64,000 nt of DNA from Silicimonas sp963779765 (lineage in GTDB: Bacteria; Pseudomonadota; Alphaproteobacteria; Rhodobacterales; Rhodobacteraceae): assembly GCA_963779765.1 (NCBI GenBank), contig CAVZZP010000001.1:744001-808000 (forward strand), in the 5' to 3' direction. Each line of letters opens with the position of its first letter. Position 1 is the first letter of the stretch. Shown piece after piece: positions 8,576-17,574 of the stretch. Below the pieces are notes generated by a model. The model was not told the DNA's origin and did no database searches. It was given only the letters and a program-made list of their open reading frames with translations. The position numbers and the translations under genes were made by a program.

Positions 8576-10104
8576 TCCCCGTCGTCCTCCCTTTCAAGCG
8601 AGAACGGCGCGGGGGGCGCGTCGAGATCGCGTGTCGTCAATGGCTCGGCAGGCTTTCCGAGGCGATAGCGCGTGACCCAGTAAAGCCGCTCCTCCGCCCG
8701 AGTGATAGCGACGTAGGCCAGCCGTTTCCAGAGCGGGATGCCCGCTTCGATCCGTCCTGCCCGGCTGGCGGCGTAGAGATCCGGCGCGAAGACCTGCACC
8801 TCTCGCCACTGGGAGCCTTGCGCCTTGTGGATCGTCACGGCCGCACCATGCAGGAAGGCCGCACCCATGTTGGCGGCGAAGGGGATGAACGGCTCTTCCT
8901 CGTCCGGCATCTCGATCTTGACGATGGACGCGGCCGACACCTGCGGCTCGATGGCGCCGATGACGTGCAGCCGCGAGAAGCCGGGACGCCGCCCTGGTCC
9001 GAGATAGATCACCTGAGCGCCCTTGATGAGCCCCCGCGCTTCGAGGTCGAGCCGCTTCTTGCGGTGCTTCAGCGGCAACTCGATCCCGTCGCAGATCAGC
9101 GGCTCGCCCGGCAAAAGCGCGTCGGCGGGCGCGTCGAAGGCCGCGCGGAAGGCATGGATCAGCCGGATCCGGGTCGCGTTCCGCCAGACAAGGACCGGCG
9201 AACGCGCCATCAGCCCCGCCTCGACGCGCGGACTGACGACGACCCTGTCATCGGTGCGGGCGGCCTCCTCGATCATCCGCTCGAAGTCCTCGAACGTCAG
9301 CGCATCGTCCCCCAGCGCATGTGCGAGGTCGAGGATCGGGTTGTCGAGGTCCTGCCGGTGGACCCTGTGCAGCACCAGCTTGCGCGGCTCGGGCAGGGTC
9401 TCGAAGATCATCTGCCCCGACTGGTTGACCGGCGCAAGCTGCGCGGGGTCGCCGAACAGCAGCAGCGTCGGGAAGATTTCCCGAAGGTCGTCGAACTGCT
9501 TCTGGTCCAGCATCGAGGCCTCGTCGACGAAGCCGATGTCCAGGGGATCCTCGCGCCGCTTCCAGCCGAGGATGAAGTCCGACCCCTTCAACCCCGCCGT
9601 CGCAAGCGCGCCCGGCACCGACCTGACCGTCTGGAAAAATGCGAAGGCGCGGTCGAGTGCTACGTCGGTCAGCCCTTCGACCGAAGGCCGCTCGCCATTG
9701 CCCACCAGCCATTCGGCGATCTTCTCGTACTCGGGATCGTAGACCGGCGTGTAGAGGATCCGGTGGATCGTCGTCGCAGGCACGCGCTGGTTTCGCAGGA
9801 CGCTCGCCGCCTTGTTCGTCGGAGCGAGGATGGCAAGCGTGCGACGATCCTTGCGCCGCCGCCCCTCATAGTCGCCGCTGACCGTGTCGACGCCTGCTTC
9901 CGTCAGCGCCTCGGCCAGCCGCGCCAGCAGCATCGTCTTGCCCGATCCGGCCTTGCCGATGACGGCCAGGACGCCCTGCCCCTTCTCGGTCCGGGGCGAC
10001 ACCGAGCTTTCCTCGATATCGACGCCAGCCCCGCGCAAGGCTTCGGCCACGCGGTCGAAGGCCTCTGCCTGGTCCTCGGAGAACGCGGTGACGGGAAGCG
10101 ACAT
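8572..10104 (-). CDS. RecD-like/UvrD-type superfamily 1 DNA helicase
   Basis: A 510-residue ATP-dependent helicase with an N-terminal AAA_30-type domain. Walker A is GKAGSGKT near residues 51-58, followed by LAPTNKAASVLR (motif Ia), DEASMLDQKQFDDL (motif II), LFGDPAQLAPVNQSG (motif III), and a C-terminal VTIHKAQGSQW plus YVAITRAEERLYWV (motifs V and VI). This is the RecD/Dda layout without RecBC partners, so it probably acts alone in repair or replication-fork processing. It has its own promoter region between 10105 and 10143 and is translationally coupled to the downstream SDR gene. Confidence 0.87.
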   Translation of the reverse strand: MSLPVTAFSEDQAEAFDRVAEALRGAGVDIEESSVSPRTEKGQGVLAVIGKAGSGKTMLLARLAEALTEAGVDTVSGDYEGRRRKDRRTLAILAPTNKAASVLRNQRVPATTIHRILYTPVYDPEYEKIAEWLVGNGERPSVEGLTDVALDRAFAFFQTVRSVPGALATAGLKGSDFILGWKRREDPLDIGFVDEASMLDQKQFDDLREIFPTLLLFGDPAQLAPVNQSGQMIFETLPEPRKLVLHRVHRQDLDNPILDLAHALGDDALTFEDFERMIEEAARTDDRVVVSPRVEAGLMARSPVLVWRNATRIRLIHAFRAAFDAPADALLPGEPLICDGIELPLKHRKKRLDLEARGLIKGAQVIYLGPGRRPGFSRLHVIGAIEPQVSAASIVKIEMPDEEEPFIPFAANMGAAFLHGAAVTIHKAQGSQWREVQVFAPDLYAASRAGRIEAGIPLWKRLAYVAITRAEERLYWVTRYRLGKPAEPLTTRDLDAPPAPFSLEREDDGE

Positions 10105-10143
10105 GGCCGGACCCTAGCCTGCCCGTCCGGCATGGGCCAGCGG

Positions 10144-10770
10144 TCAGGCCGCCATTGCGCATGCTCCTCCAAGTGACCGCGACACCCAGAAACGCGACAC
10201 TTCGTCGGACACGCCCGCCGCCGCCAGAAGCCGCGCGCGGACCTGCGCGTCGATCGACCAGAGACCTGCGCTGATCGCGTCGCGGCCCTGACCCTCGGTG
10301 CCCAGGATCGTCGGCCCCCACCCAAGCCGGCGATAGATCCGCACCATGCGCGCATCGAACACGCCGACGAGGTGCGACAGGCCGAAATGCCTCCCGACCT
10401 CCATCGCGCCAAGCATCAGGGCAGCCGACACCCCCGCTGCGGCGTCAGGCGCAAGGCAGAACCGTGTGCATTCCCAGATCGACGCGCTTTCGATCCGCTG
10501 GCCATCCGTCAGCGACGCGAAGTGATCGTTGACCATGGTGATGCCGGTCGTCGGCAGAAACCGCATCGACCCACCATGCGTACCGTCCGGGCGCACCCAC
10601 AGCACATAAAGCGGATCTTGGGCATCATACGCATCGTGCTCGAAGCCGTCGGCGCCCACGGCCACCTCCCAACCCAGCCGCTCGCGAAATTGCGCGGCGC
10701 GGTCGCGGAACATGCCGTCCCTCAGCTTGGGCGAGCGCGGCATTTCGGCGGCGCGGATGTAACGAAGCAT
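10144..10770 (-). CDS. luxI: Acyl-homoserine-lactone synthase, LuxI family
   Basis: A 208-residue enzyme that would make an N-acyl-homoserine lactone from SAM and an acyl donor. Family landmarks are visible: MFRDRAAQFRERLGWEV near the N-terminus (conserved Arg, Phe and Trp), the acidic block HDAYDAQD, GGSMRFLPTT, and WECTRFCLAP with its Glu and Arg. The Shine-Dalgarno GGGAGGG sits 5-11 bases before ATG 10770 but is locked in a 12-pair hairpin. The LuxR gene lies 78 bases upstream on the same strand. Acyl chain length cannot be inferred. Confidence 0.9.
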   Translation of the reverse strand: MLRYIRAAEMPRSPKLRDGMFRDRAAQFRERLGWEVAVGADGFEHDAYDAQDPLYVLWVRPDGTHGGSMRFLPTTGITMVNDHFASLTDGQRIESASIWECTRFCLAPDAAAGVSAALMLGAMEVGRHFGLSHLVGVFDARMVRIYRRLGWGPTILGTEGQGRDAISAGLWSIDAQVRARLLAAAGVSDEVSRFWVSRSLGGACAMAA

Positions 10771-10800
10771 GGAACCCTCCCACTTGCGGTGGAAGGGTCC
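10771..10800 (-). promoter_or_regulatory. Hairpin covering the luxI ribosome binding site
   Basis: On the minus strand the leader pairs GGA-CCCTTCCAC with GTGGGAGGG-T-TCC around a CGCAA loop, leaving one unpaired T in the right arm. The right arm contains the luxI Shine-Dalgarno, and the ATG follows directly. Such a structure would hide the ribosome site unless it is melted. It might also slow transcription coming from luxR, but it has no U-run. Confidence 0.6.
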
Positions 10801-10848
10801 TAGTCAGCCGTGATTAACGCGCATGTATCCGCCCGTGCGCGAGGGTTG

Positions 10849-11559
10849 TCAGACGATTAACAGCCCCTGGTTCAGGGCGCGTGCGACAGCATGGGTCGTG
10901 TTCATCGCAGACAGCTTCAGCCGCGCGCCTTCGATGTAGACGCGCAGCGTGTGTTCCGAGATCGACAGGCTTTCGGCGGCCTGAGCGCGGCTGCGGCCGA
11001 GGGCAAGAAGGGTCAGCGCGTCCGTCTCGCGCGGGCTCAGGCTCACGACCCTGGACGGATCCGTGCCGCGCTCCAGCTCCAGTGCCTTCTGGTTGATGTA
11101 GTGCGAGATCAGGATCAGCTCGCGGGTCCGCGCCTCGATGAAGCGACCCCAGGTCGCATCGTCGTCCCGACTCGACACGGTGAACAGCGCGAACTGCCCC
11201 GAGGGCCCGCGGATCGGGATGGAATAGCCCTGGTTGCCGACGCCCGCGTCGATGGCCTCGTCCATGAAGACGCGAGTGCCTCGACCGCTCCAATCCAGCC
11301 GTTTCCAGTCGACAGGATTGAACCGCCGCAGGCAGGCCTGCACCACGGGATCGATCCGGGCGTAGTCCTGCGTCAGGTAGCGGGTCGTCCATTCTTCGGA
11401 ATAGGTCAGGGCGGCGCAATGTTCGCCGGTCGAGTTGACCCAGTGATAAATGACATGCTCGGTCTCGAGAATGTCTCGCAGGCCGACGATGGCTTCGTTC
11501 AGCCGGTCAAAACTTTCGACCGAAGCCAGCTTGTCGATGAAGCTCTCCAGTATGGCCAA
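10849..11559 (-). CDS. luxR: LuxR-family autoinducer-binding transcriptional regulator
   Basis: A 236-residue quorum-sensing regulator. The N-terminal Autoind_bind domain shows the conserved ligand-pocket pattern YSEEWTTRYLTQDYARIDPVV (Trp, Tyr, Asp and Pro). The C-terminal GerE helix-turn-helix begins LSPRETDALTLLALGRS and runs to the end. The only credible start is TTG 11559, because an in-frame TGA lies two codons upstream. The start falls within the 3' part of a small upstream ORF, so the two may be translationally linked. It is presumed to bind the AHL made by the adjacent synthase. Confidence 0.88.
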   Translation of the reverse strand: MAILESFIDKLASVESFDRLNEAIVGLRDILETEHVIYHWVNSTGEHCAALTYSEEWTTRYLTQDYARIDPVVQACLRRFNPVDWKRLDWSGRGTRVFMDEAIDAGVGNQGYSIPIRGPSGQFALFTVSSRDDDATWGRFIEARTRELILISHYINQKALELERGTDPSRVVSLSPRETDALTLLALGRSRAQAAESLSISEHTLRVYIEGARLKLSAMNTTHAVARALNQGLLIV

Positions 11560-11719
11560 TGTTCAGCGGCGTCCCCGGCGCCATTCCCTGCACCGACGTC
11601 AGCTCCTCCGCGACGATGCCGATGGCCTTGACCATCTGCATTTCCGTGGCCGTCAATCCGTTCTTGCATGCGAAGGATCGAAGGTCGGTCAGAACGTCGA
11701 GTATCCAGTCGTTTGCCAT
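11507..11719 (-). CDS. Small uncharacterised protein upstream of luxR
   Basis: A 70-residue product beginning MANDWILDVLTDLRSFACKN. The first part looks like a genuine helical small protein, and GGGGGCG precedes ATG 11719. The last 17 or so codons overlap luxR in another frame and look less natural, so the true end may be altered by an indel like those elsewhere in the window. I do not recognise a function. Position and overlap suggest it is the first gene of the luxR-luxI unit, perhaps coupling LuxR translation, which starts at a weak TTG. Confidence 0.5.
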   Translation of the reverse strand: MANDWILDVLTDLRSFACKNGLTATEMQMVKAIGIVAEELTSVQGMAPGTPLNIGHTGELHRQAGFGRKF

Positions 11720-11872
11720 ACAGTTGTCGCCCCCAAATGGTTAACAATTCACTAATACAACCATAGCATGTATCGAGCGTGGCACGTCACTCGCCAATTT
11801 CAACTCCCCAGATTTGGCGAGGCAGTCCGTTACAAGCCGTTGAAACTGCTGGAAATGGACTTCTGAAACGGC

Positions 11873-11909
11873 AAGCGCCGCGCAGGATATCTGCCCGCGC
11901 GGCGCTTTT
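11873..11909. terminator. Rho-independent-type terminator between the luxR unit and ccr
   Basis: AAGCGCCGCGC (11873-11883) and GCGCGGCGCTT (11897-11907) form a perfect 11-bp stem with a 13-base loop. It lies 27 bases beyond the ccr stop, which is on the minus strand. On the plus strand TTTT follows, while on the minus strand only a weak T-rich tail (GCCGTTTC) follows. It most likely ends ccr transcription. Confidence 0.55.
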
Positions 11910-11935
11910 CAGTCAAACTCGAAACGATCCGTTTC

Positions 11936-13225
11936 CTAAATGGAAACGCTCGCTTCAAGCGTGTCCTCCCAAGTCCGAAGCCCCGTACGGGGCGCTTGAA
12001 CGAGAACCGCCATGTTGCCCGGCTTGTGTTCGTTGCGGCGCATCTTGACGTGCGCGGCCGGAATGTCCGCCCAGGGAAAGACTTCGGACATGCAGGGGTC
12101 CAGCCGCCGGTCGACCATCAGCCGGTTCGCGGCGGCAGCCTGTTTCAGATGCGCGAAGTGCGAGCCCTGGATGCGCTTCTGGTGCATCCAGATATACCGC
12201 GCGTCCATCGTCAGGTTGTATCCGGTGGTTCCGGCGCAGATCACGACCATGCCGCCTTTCTTCACCACGAAGGTCGAGACCGGGAAGGTCGCCTCGCCCG
12301 GATGCTCGAACACCATGTCGACGTTCACGCCCTTGCCGGTGATGTCCCAGATCGCCTTGCCGAACTTCCTGACTTCACCGAACCACGCCTTGTATTCGTC
12401 GGTATTGACCGTCGGAAGCTGGCCCCAACAATCGAAATCCTTCCGGTTGATGACGCCCTTCGCACCCAGGCTCATCACGAAGTCGCGCTTGTCCTCTTCC
12501 GAGATCACGCCGATCGCGTTCGCCCCTGCTGTGTTGATAAGCTGGATCGCATAGGACCCAAGGCCGCCCGACGCGCCCCAGACCAGCACGTTCTGCCCTG
12601 GTTTCAGCTCGTGCGGATGATGACCGAAGAGCATCCGGTAGGCGGTCGCCAGCGTCAGCGTGTAGCAGGCGCTCTCCTCCCAGGTCAGGTGCTTGGGACG
12701 CGGCATCAGCTGTTGCGACTGGACCGTGGTGAACTGCGCGAACGAGCCGTCCGGCGTCTCATACCCCCAGATCCGCTGGCTGGGGCTGAACATCGGGTCG
12801 CCGCCGTTGCACTCCTCGTCCTCGCCGTCGTCCTGGTTGCAGTGGATCACGACCTCGTCGCCGATCTTCCAGCGCGAAACCTTGTCGCCCACAGCCCAGA
12901 CGATGCCGGCCGCGTCCGAACCCGCTATATGATAGTCAGCCTTGTGAACGTCGAAGGGGCTGATCGGGATGCCAAGGCCTGCCCAGACACCATTATAGTT
13001 CACGCCCGCCGCCATCACCATCACGACGACCTCGTGGCTGTCGGGCTTGTCGACAGGCACCACTTCCAACTGGAACGATTTGTCGGGCTCGCCGTGACGC
13101 TCTCTCCGAATGGCCCAGGCGTGCATCTTCTCGGGAAGATGACCCAGAGGAGGCATCTCGCCCACCGCGTAAAGGTCCTTCTTCGGCGCCGTCTCGGTCA
13201 TCGTGCCAGCCTCGTCCAAAGCCAT
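11936..13225 (-). CDS. ccr: Crotonyl-CoA carboxylase/reductase
   Basis: A 429-residue medium-chain dehydrogenase/reductase that converts crotonyl-CoA, CO2 and NADPH to ethylmalonyl-CoA, the committed step of the ethylmalonyl-CoA pathway for acetate assimilation. Typical landmarks are PPLGHLPEKMHAWAIRRERHG near the N-terminus, AAGVNYNGVWAG, HIAGSDAAGIVW, the nucleotide-binding WGASGGLGSYAIQL, and the C-terminal MRRNEHKPGNMAVLVQAP. Length and opening match Ccr of Rhodobacter relatives, supporting ATG 13225, which is preceded by GAAGGGGAC. The next pathway enzyme, Ecm, is encoded 940 bases away on the opposite strand. Confidence 0.96.
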   Translation of the reverse strand: MALDEAGTMTETAPKKDLYAVGEMPPLGHLPEKMHAWAIRRERHGEPDKSFQLEVVPVDKPDSHEVVVMVMAAGVNYNGVWAGLGIPISPFDVHKADYHIAGSDAAGIVWAVGDKVSRWKIGDEVVIHCNQDDGEDEECNGGDPMFSPSQRIWGYETPDGSFAQFTTVQSQQLMPRPKHLTWEESACYTLTLATAYRMLFGHHPHELKPGQNVLVWGASGGLGSYAIQLINTAGANAIGVISEEDKRDFVMSLGAKGVINRKDFDCWGQLPTVNTDEYKAWFGEVRKFGKAIWDITGKGVNVDMVFEHPGEATFPVSTFVVKKGGMVVICAGTTGYNLTMDARYIWMHQKRIQGSHFAHLKQAAAANRLMVDRRLDPCMSEVFPWADIPAAHVKMRRNEHKPGNMAVLVQAPRTGLRTWEDTLEASVSI

Positions 13226-13481
13226 GATCGTCCCCTTCTACGCTGCGATGCAGAATCGCAAAGCTCAAGTCAGGAAATAGATCTGGGCACGTAATATTGC
13301 AACCCAAACGTGGTCTCATTTGAAATTTTATGTCTCTCTCGCTCAGGAATCCCCTGCTTTCTTCGCAGTCGCAGCAGCCCCCTATCAGCGGAAAGTCGCA
13401 TAGGCTGTCTCCAAGGGTTACACGATCGGCGAAAACAGGTACGATAGGCGGAATTCCGTAAACTTTCAGGTGGCTAGTCCA
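13226..13481. other. Divergent intergenic region, ccr and membrane-protein gene
   Basis: This 256-base gap is visibly more AT-rich than its flanks (for example GTAATATTGCAACCC and TTGAAATTTTATG near 13290-13330) and should hold the ccr promoter on the minus strand and that of the 13482 gene on the plus strand. It contains a GAATTC at about 13451 that may be an expanded GANTC read error. I find no confident -10/-35 pair. Confidence 0.4.
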
Positions 13482-14060
13482 ATGTCGTCCGGCGCGCGCG
13501 AACCAGACCTGCAGTCGATGCCGTCGACGACCCACCGCTTCCTCTACAATCGCTGGATGGCACGGCGCACCGTCGCGATGGCGATGATCCTTCTCTACCC
13601 CACCCTGATCGCGATGATCTTCGGAAATCCTGGCCCGATCCTCGCCCTGTTCGAAGGGCTCGTGCTAGGCGTCTGCCTCGTCGTCGCGACCGTTTTCATG
13701 ATTATTTCCCGGCATCCCGTGACGCGCCTGACCGTAGGCCCCGACGGTCTGACGTCGCCCTTCGGCCTTCTGCGCAGCATCGCATGGCACGAGATCGAGC
13801 GCGCTCACTACGTCCCGCGCCGCCCCGTCTTCTGGCACGCGCAGGAATGGCTCTACCTTGAACTGCGCCCCCGCACCTCGGGTGTTCTCCGCCTTCCGCT
13901 CCCATCGTGGATCGAGGCCTGGTTCCTCAGCCGCCTCGGCGTCAGGGTCCCCCTCCACGCCCTCCGCGACCCCTCGGGCGAGGTTCTGGCATCCATCGAA
14001 CGCTTCGTTTCGGTGATCCAGACCGACCTCGCGGTCGAGACAGGCGCGATCCGGCACTAG
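13482..14060 (+). CDS. Uncharacterised two-helix membrane protein with a PH-like region
   Basis: A 192-residue protein with two adjacent hydrophobic segments (about residues 29-41 and 49-68) followed by a soluble part starting TRLTVGPDGLTSPFGLLRSIAWHEIERA. That alternation resembles bacterial PH-like (YdbS-type) membrane proteins, but I cannot assign a family firmly. ATG 13482 is chosen over an upstream in-frame GTG at 13470 because AGGTGG lies 7-12 bases before it. It stands alone between ccr and ecm. Confidence 0.7.
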   Translation: MSSGAREPDLQSMPSTTHRFLYNRWMARRTVAMAMILLYPTLIAMIFGNPGPILALFEGLVLGVCLVVATVFMIISRHPVTRLTVGPDGLTSPFGLLRSIAWHEIERAHYVPRRPVFWHAQEWLYLELRPRTSGVLRLPLPSWIEAWFLSRLGVRVPLHALRDPSGEVLASIERFVSVIQTDLAVETGAIRH

Positions 14061-14089
14061 AACATCGCCGCTCGCCGCATCGCAGCGAA

Positions 14090-14117
14090 TTGACACGGCC
14101 ATTTCCTTGCGCATAAT
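14090..14117 (+). promoter_or_regulatory. Sigma-70-type promoter of ecm
   Basis: TTGACA at 14090-14095 and CATAAT at 14112-14117 are separated by 16 bases. The -35 is a perfect consensus and the -10 matches five of six positions. The ecm start codon follows at 14166 with GAGGGTG as ribosome site. Confidence 0.65.
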
Positions 14118-14165
14118 CGACCCCCAGCGAAATTATATTTCAACGTAGGTTGAGGGTGCCCGCCG

Positions 14166-16134
14166 ATGTCGCATGCGCAGAAAGACCGACCCTGGCTGTT
14201 CCGCACCTATGCCGGCCATTCCACCGCCGCCGCGTCGAACGCCCTCTATCGCTCGAACCTCTCACGCGGCCAGACCGGCCTCTCGGTCGCCTTCGACCTG
14301 CCGACCCAGACCGGCTATGACAGCGACCACCGCCTGGCCCGCGGCGAGGTCGGCAAGGTCGGCGTCCCGATAGCCCACCTCGGCGACATGCGCGCCCTCT
14401 TCGACGGCCTGCCGGTCGAGGAGATGAACACCTCCATGACGATCAACGCCACCGCACCCTGGCTGCTGGCGCTCTACATCGCCGTGGCCGAAGAGCAGGG
14501 CGCGGACGTCTCGAAGCTGCAGGGCACCGTCCAGAACGACATCATCAAGGAATACCTCTCGCGCGGCACCTACGTCTGCCCGCCCCGGCCCAGCCTGAAC
14601 ATGATCACCGACGTCGCCGCCTACACGCGCGAGCACCTTCCGAAGTGGAACCCGATGAACGTCTGTTCCTACCACCTGCAGGAGGCGGGAGCGACGCCGG
14701 AACAGGAACTGGCCTATGCGCTGGCCACCGCCCAGGCCGTCCTGGACGACCTCCGCGCCAAGGTCCCGCCCGAGCACTTCCCCGAGATGGTCGGCCGCAT
14801 CTCGTTCTTCGTCAACGCAGGTATCCGCTTCGTCACCGAGCTCTGCAAGATGCGCGCCTTCACCGAGCTCTGGGACGAGATCTGCCGCGACCGCTACGGC
14901 GTCGAGGACGAGAAGTTCCGCCGCTTCCGCTACGGTGTGCAGGTCAACTCCCTCGGCCTGACCGAACAGCAGCCCGAGAACAACGTCTATCGCATCCTGA
15001 TCGAGATGCTGGCCGTCACGCTCTCGAAGAACGCCCGCGCCCGCGCGGTCCAGCTTCCGGCGTGGAACGAGGCGCTTGGGCCTGCCCCGCCCCTGGGACC
15101 AGCAGTGGTCCCTTCGGATGCAGCAGATCCTGGCCTACGAGACAGACCTCCTCGAATACGGCGATCTCTTCGACGGCAATCCGGCGGTGACCGCGAAGGT
15201 GGAAGAACTGAAAGACGGCGCCCGGTCCGAGCTTGCCCACATCGACGCGATGGGCGGCGCAGTCGAGGCGATCGAATACATGAAATCCCGCCTCGTCGAG
15301 GCGAACTCCGACCGCATCGGCCGGATCGAACAGGGCGAGACCACCGTCGTCGGCGTCAACCGCTGGCAGGCGGGCGAGCCCTCGCCCCTGACCAGCGGAC
15401 CCGAGGCGATCATGGTCGCCGACCCCGAAGCCGAGGCTGACCAGGTCGCGCGCCTGACGGACTGGCGCGCCTCTCGCGACGAGACAAGGGTCCGAGCTGC
15501 CCTCGATGCCCTCCGCGATGCCTGCGCTTCAGGCGAGAATGTCATGCCCGCCTCCATCGCCGCCGCCAAGGCGGGGGCCACGACGGGCGAGTGGGGCGAC
15601 GTGGTGCGCGCCGCCTTCGGCCAATACCGCGCGCCTACCGGCGTCAGCCGCAACCCATCGAACCGGACCGAGGGGCTGGATGAGATCCGCGCGGCAGTGG
15701 ATGCCGTCTCCGCTCGCCTCGGCACCCGCCTGAAGTTCCTGGTCGGCAAGCCCGGTCTCGACGGCCACTCGAACGGGGCCGAACAGATCGCCGCCCGCGC
15801 CCGCGACGCCGGTATGGACATCACCTATGAGGGGATCCGCCTGACACCGGCCGAAATCGTCGTCGCGGCCCGCGAAGCCGGTGCCCATGTCGTGGGTCTG
15901 TCGATCCTTTCGGGAAGCCACCTGCCGCTGATCGAGGAAACGCTGGCCGAGATGGTTTCAGCCGGACTCTCGCATGTGCCGCTCGTCGTGGGCGGCATCA
16001 TTCCCGAGTCCGACGCCGAACGACTGCGCATCATGGGCGTCGCCCGGGTCTACACGCCCAAGGATTTTGAGCTGAACCGCATCATGTTCGACATCGTGGC
16101 ACTGGCCGACCCCGAAGCGGTGGCGGCGGAATAG
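14166..16134 (+). CDS. ecm: Ethylmalonyl-CoA mutase, adenosylcobalamin-dependent (frameshifted)
   Basis: Isomerises (2R)-ethylmalonyl-CoA to (2S)-methylsuccinyl-CoA in the ethylmalonyl-CoA pathway. The N-terminal mutase barrel carries GLSVAFDLPTQTGYDSDH and NTSMTINATAPW. The C-terminal cobalamin domain has the base-off motif as GKPGLDGHSNGAEQIA and later LSILSGSH and VVGGIIPESD. The frame breaks at 15076-15077, where GCGCTTGGGCC replaces the expected GCGCTGGGCC of WNEALGLPRPWDQQWSLR. Removing one T restores 655 residues, the usual Ecm length. Synteny with ccr favours Ecm over methylmalonyl-CoA mutase. It needs vitamin B12. Confidence 0.92.
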
Positions 16135-16138
16135 GATG

Positions 16139-16486
16139 TCAGGTCGCCGCGCCGTTCTTGCCGAACGGGTCATGGCCCCAGTTCTTCAGCGAATAGGCCC
16201 AGTTGGATCCCTCTGGCTCCTTTGGCTTCTGCGCCGAGTGCCTCGCAATATACCCCAGGACCTTCGCCATGTGATCCCACTGGTCGTCCGTAAGATCGTC
16301 CTTGCCGGACCGCTTGATCTCCACGATCCGACGTCCTAACTCGTGGCCCGTGCTCTCGCCTCCGCCGCTGCTGTCGCCAACGGACTTCGACTCGTCCGTG
16401 GCCAGCCAATCCTCAAGCTCCTTCGGCGCCATGTTCACCTTCGTGCGCCATTCGCTCCAGATCTCGTCTCTCGATTTGTCCGACAT
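16139..16486 (-). CDS. DUF3140-family protein
   Basis: A 115-residue soluble, charged protein. The pattern WSEWRTKVNMAPKELEDWL then GHELGRRIVEIKRSGKDDL and HMAKVLGYIARH matches DUF3140, a family of unknown function. ATG 16486 is preferred to upstream in-frame starts because GGAGG precedes it and upstream sequence is the terminator of the hydrolase gene. Converges with ecm, with four bases between the stops. Confidence 0.75.
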   Translation of the reverse strand: MSDKSRDEIWSEWRTKVNMAPKELEDWLATDESKSVGDSSGGGESTGHELGRRIVEIKRSGKDDLTDDQWDHMAKVLGYIARHSAQKPKEPEGSNWAYSLKNWGHDPFGKNGAAT

Positions 16487-16503
16487 CTTGGCCTCCGTAA
16501 GAT

Positions 16504-16527
16504 GAAAAGACCCCGCCATTGGCGGGG
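16504..16527 (-). terminator. Rho-independent terminator of the alpha/beta hydrolase gene
   Basis: On the minus strand CCCCGCC and GGCGGGG form a 7-bp GC stem with a three-base loop (AAT), followed by TCTTTTC. It lies 14 bases past the hydrolase stop and before the DUF3140 start. Confidence 0.7.
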
Positions 16528-16541
16528 CCTTCACCTGTCGT

Positions 16542-17363
16542 TTATTTGCGAAGGAATGCGATCAGCGCCCTGTTGAACTCGTCCGCGTGGCTGACGTTGC
16601 AGCCATGCGGCGCGCCCTGAATGACGTGCATCTCCGACCCCGGCACCATGCGGTGAGTCCGCTCGCCCGATCCCTCGATCGGCACAACGCCGTCGGCATC
16701 GCCGTGAAGGACAAGTGTGGGAACGGTGATCTTCTTCAGGTCGTTGCGGAAGTCCGTCGTGCCGAACGCTTCCATGCACTCAAGCGCGGCGGTCTCGTCC
16801 GACTGCTCGCAAAACGAGATGGCCATCTGCCGCTCGGGCTCGGACACTTGCAGGTCGCCGTTCGCCGAGAAGAAGTCCCTCGTGAACGCGTCGAAGAAGG
16901 TCGAGCGATCCTGCTTCAAATCCGCTTCCATCTTCTCGGCCTTGTGTTCGTCAAGTGGCCCTTCCGGGTTGTCGTCGGACTTCATCATGAAGGGCGGTAC
17001 AGCAGAAGCGAAGACGATGCTGTGAAGCCGTTCCTCGCCGTAGGCCGAGACGTAACGTGCCACCTCGCCGCCTCCCATCGAGAACCCGACCAGCGTCACA
17101 TCGCGCAGATCCTTGTCATCCATGACGGCCTCGAGGTCATCGGCCATGGTATCGTAGTCGTAGCCATGGTCGGGCTTGTCCGACCGGCCGAAACCGCGGC
17201 GGTCGTAGGTGATGACACGAAAGCCCGCGTCGCGGAGCGCGGGCACCTGATGCGCCCAGGCCTCGCCCGACAGGGGCCAGCCGTGGATCAGGACGACGGG
17301 ACGGCCCGTGCCTCCGGTATCCTCGACACGAATGTTGACGGCGGAGTCTATACGCTGGTCCAT
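16542..17363 (-). CDS. Alpha/beta hydrolase, non-heme chloroperoxidase/esterase type
   Basis: A 273-residue alpha/beta hydrolase. The oxyanion region is HGWPLSGEAW, the nucleophile elbow GFSMGGGEVARY supplies Ser, Asp comes from HGDADGVVP and His from GAPHGCNVSHADEF. This set matches the bacterial perhydrolase/chloroperoxidase-like esterases; the substrate is unknown. ATG 17363 is chosen because the conserved fold starts soon after, whereas longer readings run into the intergenic tandem repeat at 17471. Confidence 0.87.
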   Translation of the reverse strand: MDQRIDSAVNIRVEDTGGTGRPVVLIHGWPLSGEAWAHQVPALRDAGFRVITYDRRGFGRSDKPDHGYDYDTMADDLEAVMDDKDLRDVTLVGFSMGGGEVARYVSAYGEERLHSIVFASAVPPFMMKSDDNPEGPLDEHKAEKMEADLKQDRSTFFDAFTRDFFSANGDLQVSEPERQMAISFCEQSDETAALECMEAFGTTDFRNDLKKITVPTLVLHGDADGVVPIEGSGERTHRMVPGSEMHVIQGAPHGCNVSHADEFNRALIAFLRK

Positions 17364-17470
17364 GTGTTGCTGTCTCTTTCCGGCTAGGGGACCGCGCCAA
17401 TGGTCGGCGCGGCGTTGTGAACTCAACAGAAGAACGGCAGCGATGTTCCGCGCTCGTCCCCGATCCCGCA

Positions 17471-17508
17471 CCGACGCAATACCGACGTGATACCGACGCG
17501 ATACCGAC
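17471..17508. repeat. 11-bp tandem repeat, copy 1, upstream of deoD
   Basis: Three full units of CCGACGYRATA plus a partial one occur head to tail. An almost identical array lies at 45157-45194 upstream of lpd. The remainder of the 17364-17574 gap holds the promoter region of the hydrolase on one strand and of deoD on the other, where GAGGGACC precedes its ATG. Confidence 0.8.
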
Positions 17509-17574
17509 ACCGCTTTCCGCCCTCCCCGCAGCCCGTTACTCTGCCGCTCGGAACATGAGTGAGGGACCGCAAAC

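Noticed and set aside
11779..12048. An 89-codon open frame on the plus strand downstream of the luxR unit
   Set aside because: It spans the terminator hairpin and the 3' end of ccr, with no ribosome site or family resemblance.
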